From contig CP071497.1 in the NCBI GenBank assembly GCA_017354895.1, forward strand, positions 2,418,001-2,482,000: a stretch of 64,000 nt of DNA, read 5' to 3'. The notes below the pieces were generated by a model. That model searched no databases, was not told the origin of the DNA, and saw only the letters and a program-made list of their open reading frames with translations. How positions within the stretch are numbered: the first letter of the stretch is position 1; every line of letters begins with the position of its first letter. Both the position numbers and the translations under genes were made by a program. Positions 1-10,428 of this stretch are shown here, one piece after another. The DNA comes from Podospora comata. Its lineage: Eukaryota > Ascomycota > Sordariomycetes > Sordariales > Podosporaceae.

Positions 1-19
1 TGAAAATCATTGACGGCTC

Positions 20-527
20 TCAGGCGCTTATATTCTTGCTGGGCTTCTGGGAATCTTCTGCAGTGTCAGGGTCATCTGGTAAATATGTTAACCATACATT
101 TCTTCGTGCCAACCGTGGGCAGCCAAGAGTCGAGTGGAATCGAGATAGATGATAACCAACACACAACACTCACCAGAAATCATCCTCGTATCCATAGCCG
201 GCAAGCAAGCCCGGTCAGGCCACGAGGTTGACATCCGGTGTGGCTGCTGTGCGCCAGACTCATGGCGCACCAGAACGGATAGGTGTAGAGACAAATGTGT
301 TTGTGGCAGACTGAGGCTGGGCACCACAATGGCGAAGGCGTGTGATCGAGAGACTTACAATTGCAAACGCCTGGCCGTCGACGGCAGCTTCAGTGCCCGA
401 GGCGGGGAAGTCAAGCTCCATTCGTGAATCCTGAAGAAGCTTTATCGAGTGTTACATTGAAAACAAGTCGATGAAATCGTAGGAATAGTGCCAGAAGGTG
501 TGTCAGACGTAGCTCAGCATCCTCACC
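20..527 (-). CDS. Small spliced protein of unknown function, 3' exons only resolved
   Basis: I do not recognise the family. Three consecutive minus-strand introns with clean GT-AG ends keep one frame open: an exon ending at 527 (donor GTGAGG), exon 430-359 (reads DSRMELDFPASGTEAAV), exon 243-174, and exon 75-20 (reads DDPDTAEDSQKPSKNISA then TGA). Phases agree across all joins (0, 0, 1), which is the main reason to believe the model. The frame stays open upstream of 527 to about 925 but has no ATG there. A further intron is possible (donor GTATAA near 760, acceptor GACAG near 591), so the 5' end is unresolved. The product is short, acidic at its end, and has no visible domain. Confidence 0.4.
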
Positions 528-1318
528 TGAGCCACTGAGGGCGACGGTAGACTGGTTGGCCAAATTTCGTAGACCACGACCCATTCTGTCAAACAGCAAG
601 ACGCGATGGTGGTGGGTGGTGGGTGGTGGGCGGTCGGTGGTCGGTAGAGAAGAGAGAAGTTTTCCTTTGCCGGGTTGTGGAGGGTAGAAGCAAGAGAAGA
701 AAGTAGGAGGGGAGAGAAGAGAGTGGGAGCAAAAGAGGGAACGGGAGAAGGGATTTTATACCTGAGCAGCGAGGCAAGAGTGGGGCAGCAGGGCAGAAAA
801 ATCAGACAATAGGCAGGGCCATTAGCAGGTGAATAGAGTGAATAAGCATGCACCAAGAGTGACGAATCGACAATCAAGGGCAGTCTGAGGAAGGAGCAAC
901 GTCGACTCGAGGTTGGGGGTGGCAATAAGGTTACATGTAACTGGCTGAGGAAGGAGCGATCAGTTCGGATGGAAGCCCGCCATCCGGGAGGTACGCGTTA
1001 TTGGCTAGTCTGTTAGGGTTATGAGTCCTTAGCTCTAGAGGAAGAAGCTGGAAGGCGAAAGGAAAGGAAGAATCACGAAGCGGCGACATCAGTACACCAA
1101 AACAGTCAGAAGCGGTCAGAAGTCGAGATTGCTTCTTGTCTTGTGGGATCGATAGCACAACATGAAGTACAGTCTGGGAGGCAGAGACTTGGGCGGAATT
1201 TCTGTTGTTAATCACCAGGGCACTGAACCCAACATTTCAGGCTCGCTTGGAGTGTAAAGGGCCAGTAATGACGGCATCAGGGGGCCTCGAATTGATAGGT
1301 ACACATCTTTACTCTTAC
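528..1318. other. Intergenic or 5' part of the preceding gene
   Basis: This stretch holds no independent gene I can support. At 605-640 there is a GGT/GGGTGGT run (polypurine on the plus strand, encoding His/Pro-rich text on the minus strand) followed by an A/G-rich block to about 740. Part of it is probably the leader and first exon of the minus-strand gene at 20-527. Confidence 0.3.
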
Positions 1319-1867
1319 CTATTCCCCTACGAAAATGACAAGGTCCTCTTCCTCCGACCCAGGCGGGTCACCGTCTTGACCATTCTCTTCAATTTCTTCC
1401 ACCACAATGTGTTTGAAATCATTGGCACGAGTCTTCTTCATGCTTTCGATTGTATCCTTGATGGCGTTGATCTCATGCAAAAGCCTGTTCCCAACGTTTG
1501 CAACGAGATCAACCTGCTTTTTGTTGATGCCATCCTGGATGTGTTCAACATCCAGCTGTCTGTACACATTCATCACATTGGCGGTCCATTTCTTGTTGTG
1601 TTTCTCCAGCTGGGCTTGGATCTGGTCGAGCTTTGCTTCAGTACGCAGCAAAACTTTTCTGGACTTTTTATCTGTTAAATTTGGGTCAAGTACCGGCATA
1701 TTCATTGCTCTTACCGGTCGAGCCTCCCCAGGCTTGGGGTTAATGTTAACACCAAGAGACTTGGAGCTGCCAGGTGTGGATTCCGCAGCCTTGGTAGCTT
1801 TGTAATGTGCTTTTTTTCTCTCTTTCCGGGCCTTGCGTTTCTTCTACAATCTCTGTTTGCTTGCCAT
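1319..1867 (-). pseudogene. Basic/coiled-coil protein with one early in-frame stop
   Basis: An ATG at 1867 in good context (gacaATGGC) starts a frame that reads MASKQRL, then TAG, then KKRKARKERKKAHYKATK and stays open to the stop at 1319, 183 codons in all. The single TAG at 1846-1844 fits a CAG-to-TAG change (Gln to stop), the RIP-type transition. After a strongly basic N-terminus, resembling a nuclear localisation signal, comes a Ser/Pro linker and a long helical, coiled-coil-like segment (RTEAKLDQIQAQLEKHNKKW onward) with an acidic tail. Alternatives are a functional protein starting at the internal Met at 1705 (128 aa), or a stop not fixed in the population. Family not recognised. Confidence 0.5.
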
Positions 1868-3763
1868 TGTCCAGATTTGTCGCAAATATCGTTATCCTGG
1901 CGCAGCAGGAGTCTGAATAAGAGAGTTCACAAGCACCCCACCTGGCATCCCTCAGTTGTCAAGTGATTCTGCCCCACCCACTCAGCTCAGACACTCCCAA
2001 GTCCCTCTCCCCTATCCCGGCTCTGCTGTTTTCGCAGCCGGTCCAGGGCTGGAATCCGTCCACCACCGGTCATTCTCGCTGCTCATGATTCCAACCACCA
2101 CGCGTCATTTGGTTTCTGGCATCCGGCCGCCAACACCGATCGATCCAGTCTCATACCTCCTCCGGACCTCCACGCCGGTTTGGACCCGTGGGCACTGGTG
2201 TCTCGCTGTAGTGACTCGCTGTCGGTTACCACCTATCTCGCCTATGTATACGCCTCTCGAACTTGGGCGACTATGGTTGGCACCGTGGTTGACCGAGCAT
2301 ACAGATGGTCCCCAGCGGAACCTCTGTGGGCGCAGGGACTTGTATGCGAGGGTTGAAAGGGACCCCTATGGAAAGTTTCTGTGGGCCTGCGACGGTCATG
2401 TCGTTGACTGGGGTCCCGGCCGAGGTGGGCGTGTTAGCCTTACTATTCTTGTGGGATTCTCGTCGTGGTTGGGCTTACTCAGTGATTTTATTTCCATTGT
2501 CCTGATTGGACTTACAGACAAATCGACTGAAGCTTCCGGATCGCCTACTCGATATTAGCGATTCCCCCGTTCGACAGATATCACCGACGGGGGTTTGACA
2601 ATAATTCCGGGCCGCCCCTTTCCGATGAGAACGCTTGAATTCAGGACCAGGCAAGTTCTCCCACTGTTCTACCTTGCTTCTTACTGACCTCGGCTCTCGT
2701 GACAGCTTCCTCAATCTTCCGACGGCCCCCCGACTTCTCAAAAGTCCATTCGCGAAAGTTCAAGCGCACCCGGAGAGCAAGAGTTGGTCAAATAGTCCGA
2801 ACCACCACCCAGAATCTTGAATTCTACGCCAGCGTGAAGTCCTGCTGCTTTTAGCTACGTATTGGTGGGGGTGAGGTTTGCAGTGGAATTCTTGATCAGA
2901 CTTGACAGTGTGAAAACTCAAGACTTGGGTAAATAGCTGCAAGAAAAGTATATCGTCACAAGATTGCTAGCCCTTGTATCTTGAGTGTCTTGGGTGTGGG
3001 TGCTGTTGAACTGATGAGAGACGGAGGTGCTCTCAGGGGGTGGCGGTGCATTGTGGCTGGTGTGGCTGAGTGTGTTGCTTGGGGTGACACTTTGGAAATT
3101 GGGATCTGAAAGAGTTTGTGTTAGAAATGGGAGAATCGTGGGGGGATTTGGAGGAGATGACAGTTCTGAGGTACTTGTGTCAATGGGGGTTAAACCGGGA
3201 GAAAAAGTTGATCAAAGACTTCTCCTATAATAGATGATGGGAGTTCCAGCATCGGGGCTTCTACAAAATTATGATATGATAAGCAATACCGCCAAAGATT
3301 GACCAGGATTGAGAGGGAAAACGAGGCTTAGCCTGTTTGTTTGTAGTACTATTCAGTGCTCCCGAAGGAAAGGAATACCGCCTTTGTATCCACACTGTTG
3401 AAGTGAACAGAACTTCCAAGATGCAAGCAACAGTGATTATTGAACATAATGAAAGGGTCACAGCTTTATAGTTACACGGAGACAAAAAATACTACCTGAG
3501 CTCAAATGCGTGCAGCAACGGGTATCATTCTGTATCTATGACCAACGCCGCTGATGTCCTGGTCCAGGCTTCAGATTCCACGAGAAATTGAACAGCCCAG
3601 GGGCAATATCCGTTTTGCCATCCGAGCCAGCCAGTTCCAAAGACCGCAATGTCGTATGTCATGATAGCTAAACCAACAAAGATTGAGTCTGATCTACTCG
3701 GTAATAGCCTTTAAAAGCGGTGTGGTTCATAGGATGTCAGTATCCTTCAGCTCTTACGCATAT
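1868..3763. other. Gene-poor stretch
   Basis: No gene is supported. The longest open frame (1956-2558, plus strand) has no ATG at its start and no recognisable domain, so it is not called. The rest is unique, moderately AT-rich sequence with no repeat I can see. Confidence 0.4.
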
Positions 3764-4120
3764 TCAAAATAAAATAAACCGATTATCCCAATCCCCGACA
3801 GTTAGGATGATGAAACGTGTACTTATTTTCATTCGCAAAATGGCCTCATCAACCAAACCACACGCCACCCGAGCTTTGTGCTCCTCTGCTTCATGTTCAA
3901 CAATCTGCAACTGGGATTTCAGTGTGGCGACGGGGCCGATTAATGCAAGCTGGCCCATATGCTCACTGAGGTTGGGGTTGGTGACAAAATGCACCATCTT
4001 ATCGACACCGTGTTTCATGATGGCGAAGTAATATTTTGACATGTCGGGGGTAATGGGGTTTCCCGTGTCAACAGCGGCGGCGGTACCATCACCGCAAAAT
4101 AGTGGATCCGCATTAATAGG
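3764..4120 (-). pseudogene. Truncated gene remnant abutting a repeat array
   Basis: The minus strand reads a coding-like segment from about 4120 (PLFCGDGTAAAVDTGNPITP, then DMSKYYFAIMKHGVDKMVHF) down to LVDEAILRMK. A plausible donor (GTACAC, at 3822) follows with a CCTAAC branch-like site downstream. No start codon is available in frame: the frame meets a stop at 4123-4121, exactly where an array of AGGCCT-type repeats begins (4111-4230). The simplest reading is a gene whose 5' part was lost or replaced at the array boundary. No family recognised. An intact short protein from the ATG at 4042 (92 aa) is the alternative. Confidence 0.35.
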
Positions 4121-4230
4121 TTAACACATACCATGTTATAAATGATGCTTTAAAACAAAATTAATAGGCCTTCTAACTATTTTTAAAGGCCTATGAACTA
4201 TCTTTAAAAGCATGTTAACCTACTTTTCTG
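4111..4230 (+). repeat. AGGCCT/TAACTATCTTT interspersed repeat, array 1
   Basis: About three to four degenerate units of 20-22 bp, with a core close to AGGCCTnnTAACTATCTTT, preceded by a related AT-rich stretch (TTAATAGGTTAACACATACC). The same unit recurs in arrays at 11.3, 14.3, 33.7 and 37.7 kb. The array abuts the truncated gene remnant at 3764-4120. Confidence 0.6.
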
Positions 4231-4909
4231 TGTCAATCATTTTATGGTAAGGGTGGGCGGTGGTCTTGAGAATCTCGTCTTTGATGATGACTTGAGGGTT
4301 GAGTATATGGGCTGAGAGGCCTGGATCAACGTTTTAGAGTTGAAACAGCAGTGGAATAGGGAGTACTGTGCTTGTCTTTGCTTGGGGGCTGGAGATGACG
4401 ATATCGACAGCCGGAAGACAGACTCTTACACCTTGGGACGTGGTCATTATGCAACGTAAAGGTAAGAAATTTAGGACAGTCAGTCTATGACACAAAAGCT
4501 TGACCTAACAGCTGGAAGGGATTTTTGAACAACTCATGATGAGTAACTGCTTGTCTCTACAAATAGTGTCCCAGTCATGGTCTGCAGCAGCGCAAGCTCA
4601 CCATGGATATGAGTAAGATGCATAGTACGTTACGGTCATCGCAAGGCCCCATGTTCAAATAACACAAAGATAATGTTCAAAGCTCCAAAATAGCCAACGG
4701 GCAATGAGCGGTTGCTTGATGCTGTGGAGTTACCTCTGACGTGAGGTCCGGCGGCCAACTCTGCGGCCCTTCCAGTAACCTCACCGCCCTGGAGCAACCT
4801 GGAAGCTCTCATCTGCGCAGACCCTCCAGCTGTCCCGCAATACTCAGCCTGGTCATTCACCGTGCTCGCACAACAACTGCTGACTGGCCTGAAAAGATCG
4901 ACTCACTGG
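4231..4909. other. Intergenic stretch
   Basis: Nothing gene-like seen on either strand. It separates repeat array 1 from the promoter of the gene at 5027. Confidence 0.4.
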
Positions 4910-4914
4910 CAAAC

Positions 4915-5026
4915 TCCCCCGCTAACACCACCTTTAACCTTTTCACCCTCACTCTTCTTTCCCTCAACAATCCTCTCTCTCCACCTCACAAGCTCTCCGT
5001 TTTGACACTCCCAGCCTCTCCCAACC
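4915..5026 (+). promoter_or_regulatory. CT-rich leader of the 5027 gene
   Basis: A strongly pyrimidine-rich, C/T-dominated plus-strand tract runs up to the ATG at 5027, as is common just upstream of fungal start codons. It supports that start and the orientation of the gene. Confidence 0.45.
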
Positions 5027-5766
5027 ATGATTCCCGACACAGGTAACAAATACCGCGGCAAGGGCATCAGCCACGCAGTCCCCAACCCCACCGCCAGCTC
5101 ATTCACGACTCCTGATCCCGCCGAGATGACTTCCGCGGTAAGTCCTTAAAAACATATTTGCCCTATCCATAGCCTCATCCACTAACCCAATACACCCTTC
5201 AGCAGACCTCCCCCTCGACCCCCATCCCCGACCCGTCCCCCGATCCCCCCGCCGACCACCTCGACTCAATCATCGAAATCAGCGACGACGACGTAGTAAG
5301 TCCCCTCCCTCATTCCCAGCACTAACACCCCCGGTACCAATCACTAACCACTGTTCGCCCACAGGCCGAGATTCACCCCCCTGCTTCTCCCACCAAGAAC
5401 CGCGCCCCTCACACCAACACCTCTCTTCATGATCTTCGTGGTCGTTCTCGTCCGCGCGATCCCTCCAAGAAGCGCTCTTCGTTCGCTGATCCCCCTTCTT
5501 TCCCTATGGGCCCTCTCCCGTCAACACCCCCCAGGGTCCCCGCCTACATCAGAGCCGAGCAAGCCAAGAAGCATCTCGTCTCCGTCCTCCTGGAGGACGC
5601 CACAGATGAGCTTTGGAGACTCAGTAACACCGTCTCCACTGCGAGATCGACTGCCAGACAGGGTGAACACGAAAAGGTGGACAAGCTGCTCTATGACCTG
5701 TCCTCCCAGGCTTCGAGGTTAAAGCTCAAGTTGAAGGAGGTAGTAGAGACCCACAATCGACGCTGA
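5027..5766 (+). CDS. Hypothetical 201-aa protein with a SUMO-interaction-like motif
   Basis: Three exons: 5027-5137, 5203-5295 and 5365-5766. Introns 5138-5202 (GTAAGT, CTAAC branch, TTCAG) and 5296-5364 (GTAAGT, CTAAC branch, ACAG) are both phase 0. The start ATG lies in CCAACCATG context. Family unknown. The N-terminus is Pro/Ser/Thr-rich. Residues about 60-68 read SIIEISDDDV, the hydrophobic-core-plus-acidic pattern of a type I SUMO-interacting motif, placed right before the second intron. The central part is basic (RGRSRPRDPSKKR). The C-terminal 75 residues (AEQAKKHLVSVLLEDATDEL onward) are helical and coiled-coil-like. A nuclear adaptor-type role is plausible but inferred. The adjacent relic at 6098 is also coiled-coil-rich but not obviously related. 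Confidence 0.7.
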
Positions 5767-6097
5767 GGGAGAGCTTGTGGTAGAGGATACAGGTATTCTT
5801 TGTGTTGGTTCCATTCTTTGAGAAAGTAGATAGGAAGCTGGGGTCGAGGCCTGAGGGAATCAACACAGGAGAGTTAGTAGATACCTTTACCATTGCTACG
5901 TGCTCAGACTCATTGAATATTCCATGGAACTGTACTTGTCAATCTCAGAAGGTACATTTGTTGTCAACGACACCATTCTCTAGAGATGTAAGGTTTGAAA
6001 AGGTCTCCTATCCTTCTGCAATAAACCTTCATCTTTTTTCACTCTTGAAAACATAACGGACTTTTAGACTGCCGATAGTGATCCCTCACCACCCTCG
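5767..6097. other. 3' flank between two genes
   Basis: Probable 3' UTR of the preceding gene and intergenic spacer. No further feature seen. Confidence 0.4.
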
Positions 6098-6672
6098 ATG
6101 TCAACGACAAAGCCAAGACCGCATGCAAGGAAGGATGAAGAAGCTGAATGATTGAGAGACTTGATGAGAACACAGGACAAGCTCATCAAGCGTTTGGAGC
6201 TGGAAAGCGTGGGGTTCAACCCGCCTAACTCGGAGGACACCGCATCCGACAACACCAATGACAACCAGCTTTCGGCCACTTTTCCTGCTGCAACGAAGCA
6301 TAACGCTGAGGCCCTTCAAGAGTTGGAGGCTGAGGCGACTGCCAGGCTGAACGCGGCGGAAAAGGCTTTGGCCTCCAGCCAGCGAGCGTTCCACTCCCGA
6401 CTTGCGGTCGGTTATGCCCGGTTGCAAAAGGTCCAAGCCATCAACGAGAGCATCGCCCGCCTTCAGGACACGAAACATCCACCAGCTGCGATTCGCTGTC
6501 GTCTCAGGTTGTTGAGTTCATTGATGAGGAACTTCGGGATTTATTCGAGCACCATGCAGCTCTGAATAGTTGTCTCTATGAATATGAGGCATGCAGGGAA
6601 CATCTGGCTGATGTTAGGGCCAGGGCCACAATGTTGCAGAATGCCAAATTCATGGCCTGGGGTCATAGCTAG
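6098..6672 (+). pseudogene. Coiled-coil protein gene, broken
   Basis: An ATG at 6098 reads MSTTKPRPHARKDEEAE, then TGA at 6149, then LRDLMRTQDKLIKRLELESV and a long Ala/Glu/Leu-rich helical segment (AEATARLNAAEKALASSQ). The TGA fits a CGA-to-TGA transition. Around 6470 the coding-like text moves to another frame (SLSSQVVEFIDEELRDLFEH, ending HLADVRARATMLQNAKFMAW, stop 6670-6672), with no convincing intron to explain it. One stop plus one frame change suggest a decayed host gene. An unrecognised short intron remains possible for the second break. Family unknown. Confidence 0.5.
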
Positions 6673-7046
6673 GGTTCATGAGGGGGTTCATAGTATCCGA
6701 GGGTGTGGGTGGGCTGGAAGCTACCAACAGGCACGATGTCAAGCAGCCTCGAGAACCTGAAGCAGTCAACCAGAGAACACATCCTCGACAGTCGTAGATG
6801 ATCCACGGGAAAGCTGGGGACCGGTGATCCTTGCTGGCGATCCATGAGAAGATGGGATAGCCCAGGAAAACAAAAAACTACCTATCACATAAAAAGTCCA
6901 CCCAACAAACTAACCAGACCTGAATGACACGTCCAAACACTGTGAAAACATTACTTTATTGGTATCAACCAACCTTTCTATCTACCTATCCAACCCCCTT
7001 TCCCTCAAAACCCTTTCCTCCTCCGAATCTATCCATCACCACTCAG
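6673..7046. other. Intergenic, convergent gene ends
   Basis: 3' flanks of the plus-strand relic and the minus-strand Asp f 2-like gene. Nothing else is seen. Confidence 0.4.
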
Positions 7047-7808
7047 TCAATTCCCCATCTCATACCCCCCACAACCCCTCCCCGGCTCAGCAACCTCATA
7101 CGCATAAACATCAACCGCAAAATAAATCAACGCATCACTATCAAACCCACTCCTCTCATCCCCCCCCTCGGCCATGCCCAAAACCTCATCCCACCCATCA
7201 GCATAATGGTGCACCGCATCCTCGCTCACCTGAGGGACGTGAAAAGTCCGGTGAAGCAAATCGGTAGCCCAAAACAGGTTGGTGGCCCCCTCCTTGACGG
7301 TGTACCCCAACCCGCAGACCTGATCCAGCCACCTTCTCTTCCCCGGGGCAAAAGACAAGTCGCAGATGACGGTTTCTTGCGTAGCGTTGGAACCGCGCCA
7401 GTGGCCGGCCCAGCCTTCTTGGGTGGCGCAATTCCGGTCTGGGTCGTCGCAGCGGAAGAGCATTTTCCCTCTCGCGGCGGAGGCGACGCGGGAGAAGACC
7501 CCTAGGGGGGCGATGGTGGTGGAGTTGGGCCCGAAGTACTTCTTGACAAAGGGGGATGACTGCCCGTGCTCGAGGAGATGATCACGGGCGACGGAGGCGA
7601 GGGTGACGGTCTCGTCAAAGGCGCGGGTGAGCTGGTGGGAGAGGGTGGAATTGCAGCTTGAATGGATTGGGAAGGCGGGGGTGGTGGAGGAGGAGCCGGT
7701 GTTGGAGATGATGGTGGTGGTGGTGGTGGTGATCTCCTGGCGGCCCAAGGGGGAGGCTGACACGGCGGCGGCTGCAGTGAGGAGGGTGAGGAGAGTGGAG
7801 GAGCGCAT
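7047..7808 (-). CDS. Secreted Asp f 2 / HRxxH-family protein (putative metallopeptidase-like)
   Basis: A single exon of 253 aa. The start is the ATG at 7808, which opens a signal peptide (MRSSTLLTLLTAAAAVSASP); the frame extends further upstream but without need. The mature part begins after a Thr-rich linker. It carries the family landmarks: HQLTRAFDETVTLASVARDH near the N-terminus, the HRxxH motif as LLHRTFHVPQV (around residue 200), and SDALIYFAVDVYAYEVA near the C-terminus. These match the fungal HRXXH family of Aspergillus allergen Asp f 2 and Candida Pra1, secreted proteins tied to zinc binding and host or wall interaction. Conserved Cys residues fit an extracellular fold. Several N-glycosylation sequons (NST, NAT) are present. 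Peptidase activity is inferred only from the motif. Confidence 0.85.
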   Translation of the reverse strand: MRSSTLLTLLTAAAAVSASPLGRQEITTTTTTIISNTGSSSTTPAFPIHSSCNSTLSHQLTRAFDETVTLASVARDHLLEHGQSSPFVKKYFGPNSTTIAPLGVFSRVASAARGKMLFRCDDPDRNCATQEGWAGHWRGSNATQETVICDLSFAPGKRRWLDQVCGLGYTVKEGATNLFWATDLLHRTFHVPQVSEDAVHHYADGWDEVLGMAEGGDERSGFDSDALIYFAVDVYAYEVAEPGRGCGGYEMGN

Positions 7809-8485
7809 TTTGTTTTTGGCTGGATGCGGGGGGATGGGAAGATGCCTGGGCGAGGAATGCAGGATGATGGCAGTGTGATCTTCGAATGGCACGCAGAAGG
7901 GGGGGGGGAAGGGGGGGTATTAATGCTTGTGCACTGGATTGGGACTCTGTGCATTTTCTTTTCTTTGAGGGGCTGGATGTATGACAGCCGAGAACCTTGA
8001 TGTCAATGTTGGTTCCTGAGAACCTTGATGTCTGGCAGGGTTGGGGATTCACCATGGGGCACCTTGATGACCACGCCAAGACAACTCCACCACTTTTTTG
8101 ATAGGGAGACTGGCCAATCACCATCAGACGAACACCGTAATTGTGGTCAAAGATGCATAACAAAGGAACATCAGGTCCCGATTCTGCATTCCAGGTGGTA
8201 TTGAGAAGGCGGGTTGGTGGGGGTGGTGAACGGCATGGTGGTGACAAGCTTGGAATGCCCTCGGGTAACGCGCTGATCAAGGACCCGGGAACCTGGGAAA
8301 AGTCTTTTCGTTTCTGTGAAGTATGAAATCCCACGTGGGGGGGTTGCAACCTAGAAAGTCACGCAATGGGCCAGAGCTGGATGAGGCTATCCACCCATCT
8401 CAATCAAGAACAGTGTGTTCTGAAAGCCTTCCAGGACCTACACAAAGGAATCCAACGCCAGCTACTTGTCCTTCAACATCAGTCA
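7809..8485. other. Promoter side of the Asp f 2-like gene; P450 relic 3' flank
   Basis: Contains a G-run region (about 7896-7918, reading as C-runs on the coding strand of the secreted protein gene), probably its leader or promoter. Open frames here are shadows. Confidence 0.35.
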
Positions 8486-10192
8486 TTAACAAGCACTCAT
8501 CCACTCCACAACCACCCTCAACCCCCTAGCCCCCCTCTTCGCCAACCCCGAAAGCCCAGAGACTGTCGTGGCAACATCCGACTCCTCCGTCTCATACAAC
8601 GTCAGTTCCGGCCGATCCCCCGGTCCGAACATTGCAACCAGGAGATCTCTCATGAAGACATAAACCAGATGAATCCCCAAACATGTCCTGGACCCCCTAC
8701 CCAAGCTTGCAAAATTCCTGTCCATTTCCGACTTGTGATTCCCTGGTAACCACCGCTCTGGGCGGAAGGCGAGAGGATCAGGATAGACCTCAGGATCGGT
8801 GTTCAACATCCAGGCAGACATGCCCACTGGTGTACCGGGGGGGATAACCCAGTCTTTGTATACGATCGGGGCGTCAAGGTTTCGTCTGGCTGACCCGCGC
8901 AGGGCTCCGAAGAAGAGGCTATATCTATGAGCTTAGCACTTTTCACAAGGTAGAGGGACAGTTGACCAAACTTACCGAAGTCCTTCCTTGGCACAAGCCT
9001 TGAGATACTCTGCTTTGTTGAGCTTTATCCAAACCGGCGTCTCCTGCTTTGAGTCCAAATCGGGTCCGAGAAGGTCATCCAATTCAGAGCGGAGCTTCTC
9101 CTTGATGTCTGGATTGGCCAAGATATGATATGTAGTCACCATCATTACCCGTGGTATGTTGAAGATGGTCGCCATGGATATTGTGAGTAGCTCCGCGCAG
9201 ACCCTCTCGGGAGTCCTTTCGTGTGGGGGTAGGTTGCTATTCAGAAGATGGACAATGAGCTTGGTGTCGGGACTGAGAAGTTCGTCTGTCGATTCGTCGT
9301 CTGAGGTGGTGACAGTGCTCTTGGACGTCGAGATGCGCGCGGCACGGGAGGAGTCAAATTGCTTTTTAACGAGCTAGAGGGAGAAGAATGGTTAGCCATC
9401 ATGGAGGAAGCTGAGGGTTGGGGATGACAACTCACCAAATACAAGCGATTATTCGTTGCCACCGTCGGGGCCAGCCGCAAGAGGAGAGTTGGGGGGATGG
9501 CGTTGATTAGACCCGTAACCCAGGAGAAATGATTCAACCAAGCCAAAACCCGAGCCACTGTTTGGAGGGCTGAGTAGCTGCAGAGGTCAGCGGTCCAATC
9601 TTGATCTTGCCTGATGATGCAGAAGGCTATATTGAGCCCGTAAGTTGTAGTTCATCAGTTTCCGTCAAATCTACCGCATCATCAAAACTGAAAGCGGCCA
9701 CCAGATCAGCGGATACGACCGTAAACAGGTCTTCCATCTTGACCACCGAACCTGATCGGTTAAGCTTCGGGAGCAGCCCTTGCTGAGACGAGGCATATTT
9801 CTCGATACGATGCTTGACACCAGATGAGTAGATCTGAGAAAACAACACTGGGTCGCTGGCATGGAGCTCCCAGGGGTTGATCCTGATGATGGGGCCTACA
9901 CGGAATGAAACTGACTTAGTCTATGTCCAGGCCGATGGGTTGGCAGAACGATGTTGCCATATTTTTCATGCAGCTTCTGTACCTTCAAGTAGAATTGGCC
10001 GTCTTTAATGATGTCGTAGTAAAACTCGTACCAACCCGTGAGTGCTGCAAGTTTGGGGCCTGGAAAAGGGGAAAGCGGGGAAAGGTAAACTCGGTATAAT
10101 GATACGCCACTGAGGTAAACCCCGAGGCAAGCTAGCACAACGACTGGTAGTGGAGGGGCTGCCTCTATCAAACCACTGAGTTGCTCCAGCAT
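8486..10192 (-). pseudogene. Cytochrome P450 monooxygenase relic
   Basis: Fungal microsomal P450 text on four exons: 10192-9958, 9895-9435, 9373-8976 and 8924-8486, about 510 codons. Seen: an N-terminal anchor (LPVVVLACLGVYLSG), proline hinge SPFPGPKLAALTGW, K-helix KEGLR (ExxR), PERF-region FRPERW and the haem loop FASLGRGSRTCLG. Against function: text runs from HRIEKYASSQQ straight to GLLPKLNRSG, so the C-helix (W/HxxxR) block of about 45 residues is absent. The I-helix reads LLTISMATIFNIPRVM with no AGT(D/E)T oxygen-activation motif. The frame changes near 9640-9615 without a canonical intron. Intron 1 (9957-9896) needs a GC donor. Introns 2 and 3 (9434-9374, 8975-8925) are normal. It resembles the trichodiene-oxygenase-like group. 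I call it a decayed gene. Confidence 0.75.
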
Positions 10193-10302
10193 GGTTAACG
10201 CCGCTAAGACGCTGATGATATGTTTGCCTGAGCACAAAGAGACGGAGGAGCAAAAGGCACAACATCCATCAGAGAATAATTAATGGACTGTGGTCAGTTG
10301 AC

Positions 10303-10309
10303 CTTTATA
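10303..10309 (-). promoter_or_regulatory. TATA-like box upstream of the P450 relic
   Basis: The minus strand reads GGTATAAAGG about 110 bases before the P450 ATG at 10192, a plausible position for a fungal TATA element. Functional state unknown, since the gene is broken. Confidence 0.35.
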
Positions 10310-10428
10310 CCTTCGCTTCTATCAGCGGCTGCATACAGTGATGATCAGTTTCTACCGCCAATCCAATCATCAAGATAGCGATGTTTCACGAACCGGTATG
10401 CTGCAAGCCTTTCTGAGTACACTTCTAA

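Noticed and set aside
605-640. GGT/GGGTGGT run as a G-quadruplex
   Set aside because: Only three clear GGG runs, the rest GG; much weaker than the motif at 45841.
1956-2558. 200-codon plus-strand open frame
   Set aside because: No ATG at its start, no domain or intron evidence; composition not convincing.
7615-8349. 244-codon minus-strand frame with poly-His
   Set aside because: Frame shadow of the Asp f 2-like signal/linker region and its upstream sequence; the His run is the GGT repeat read out of frame.
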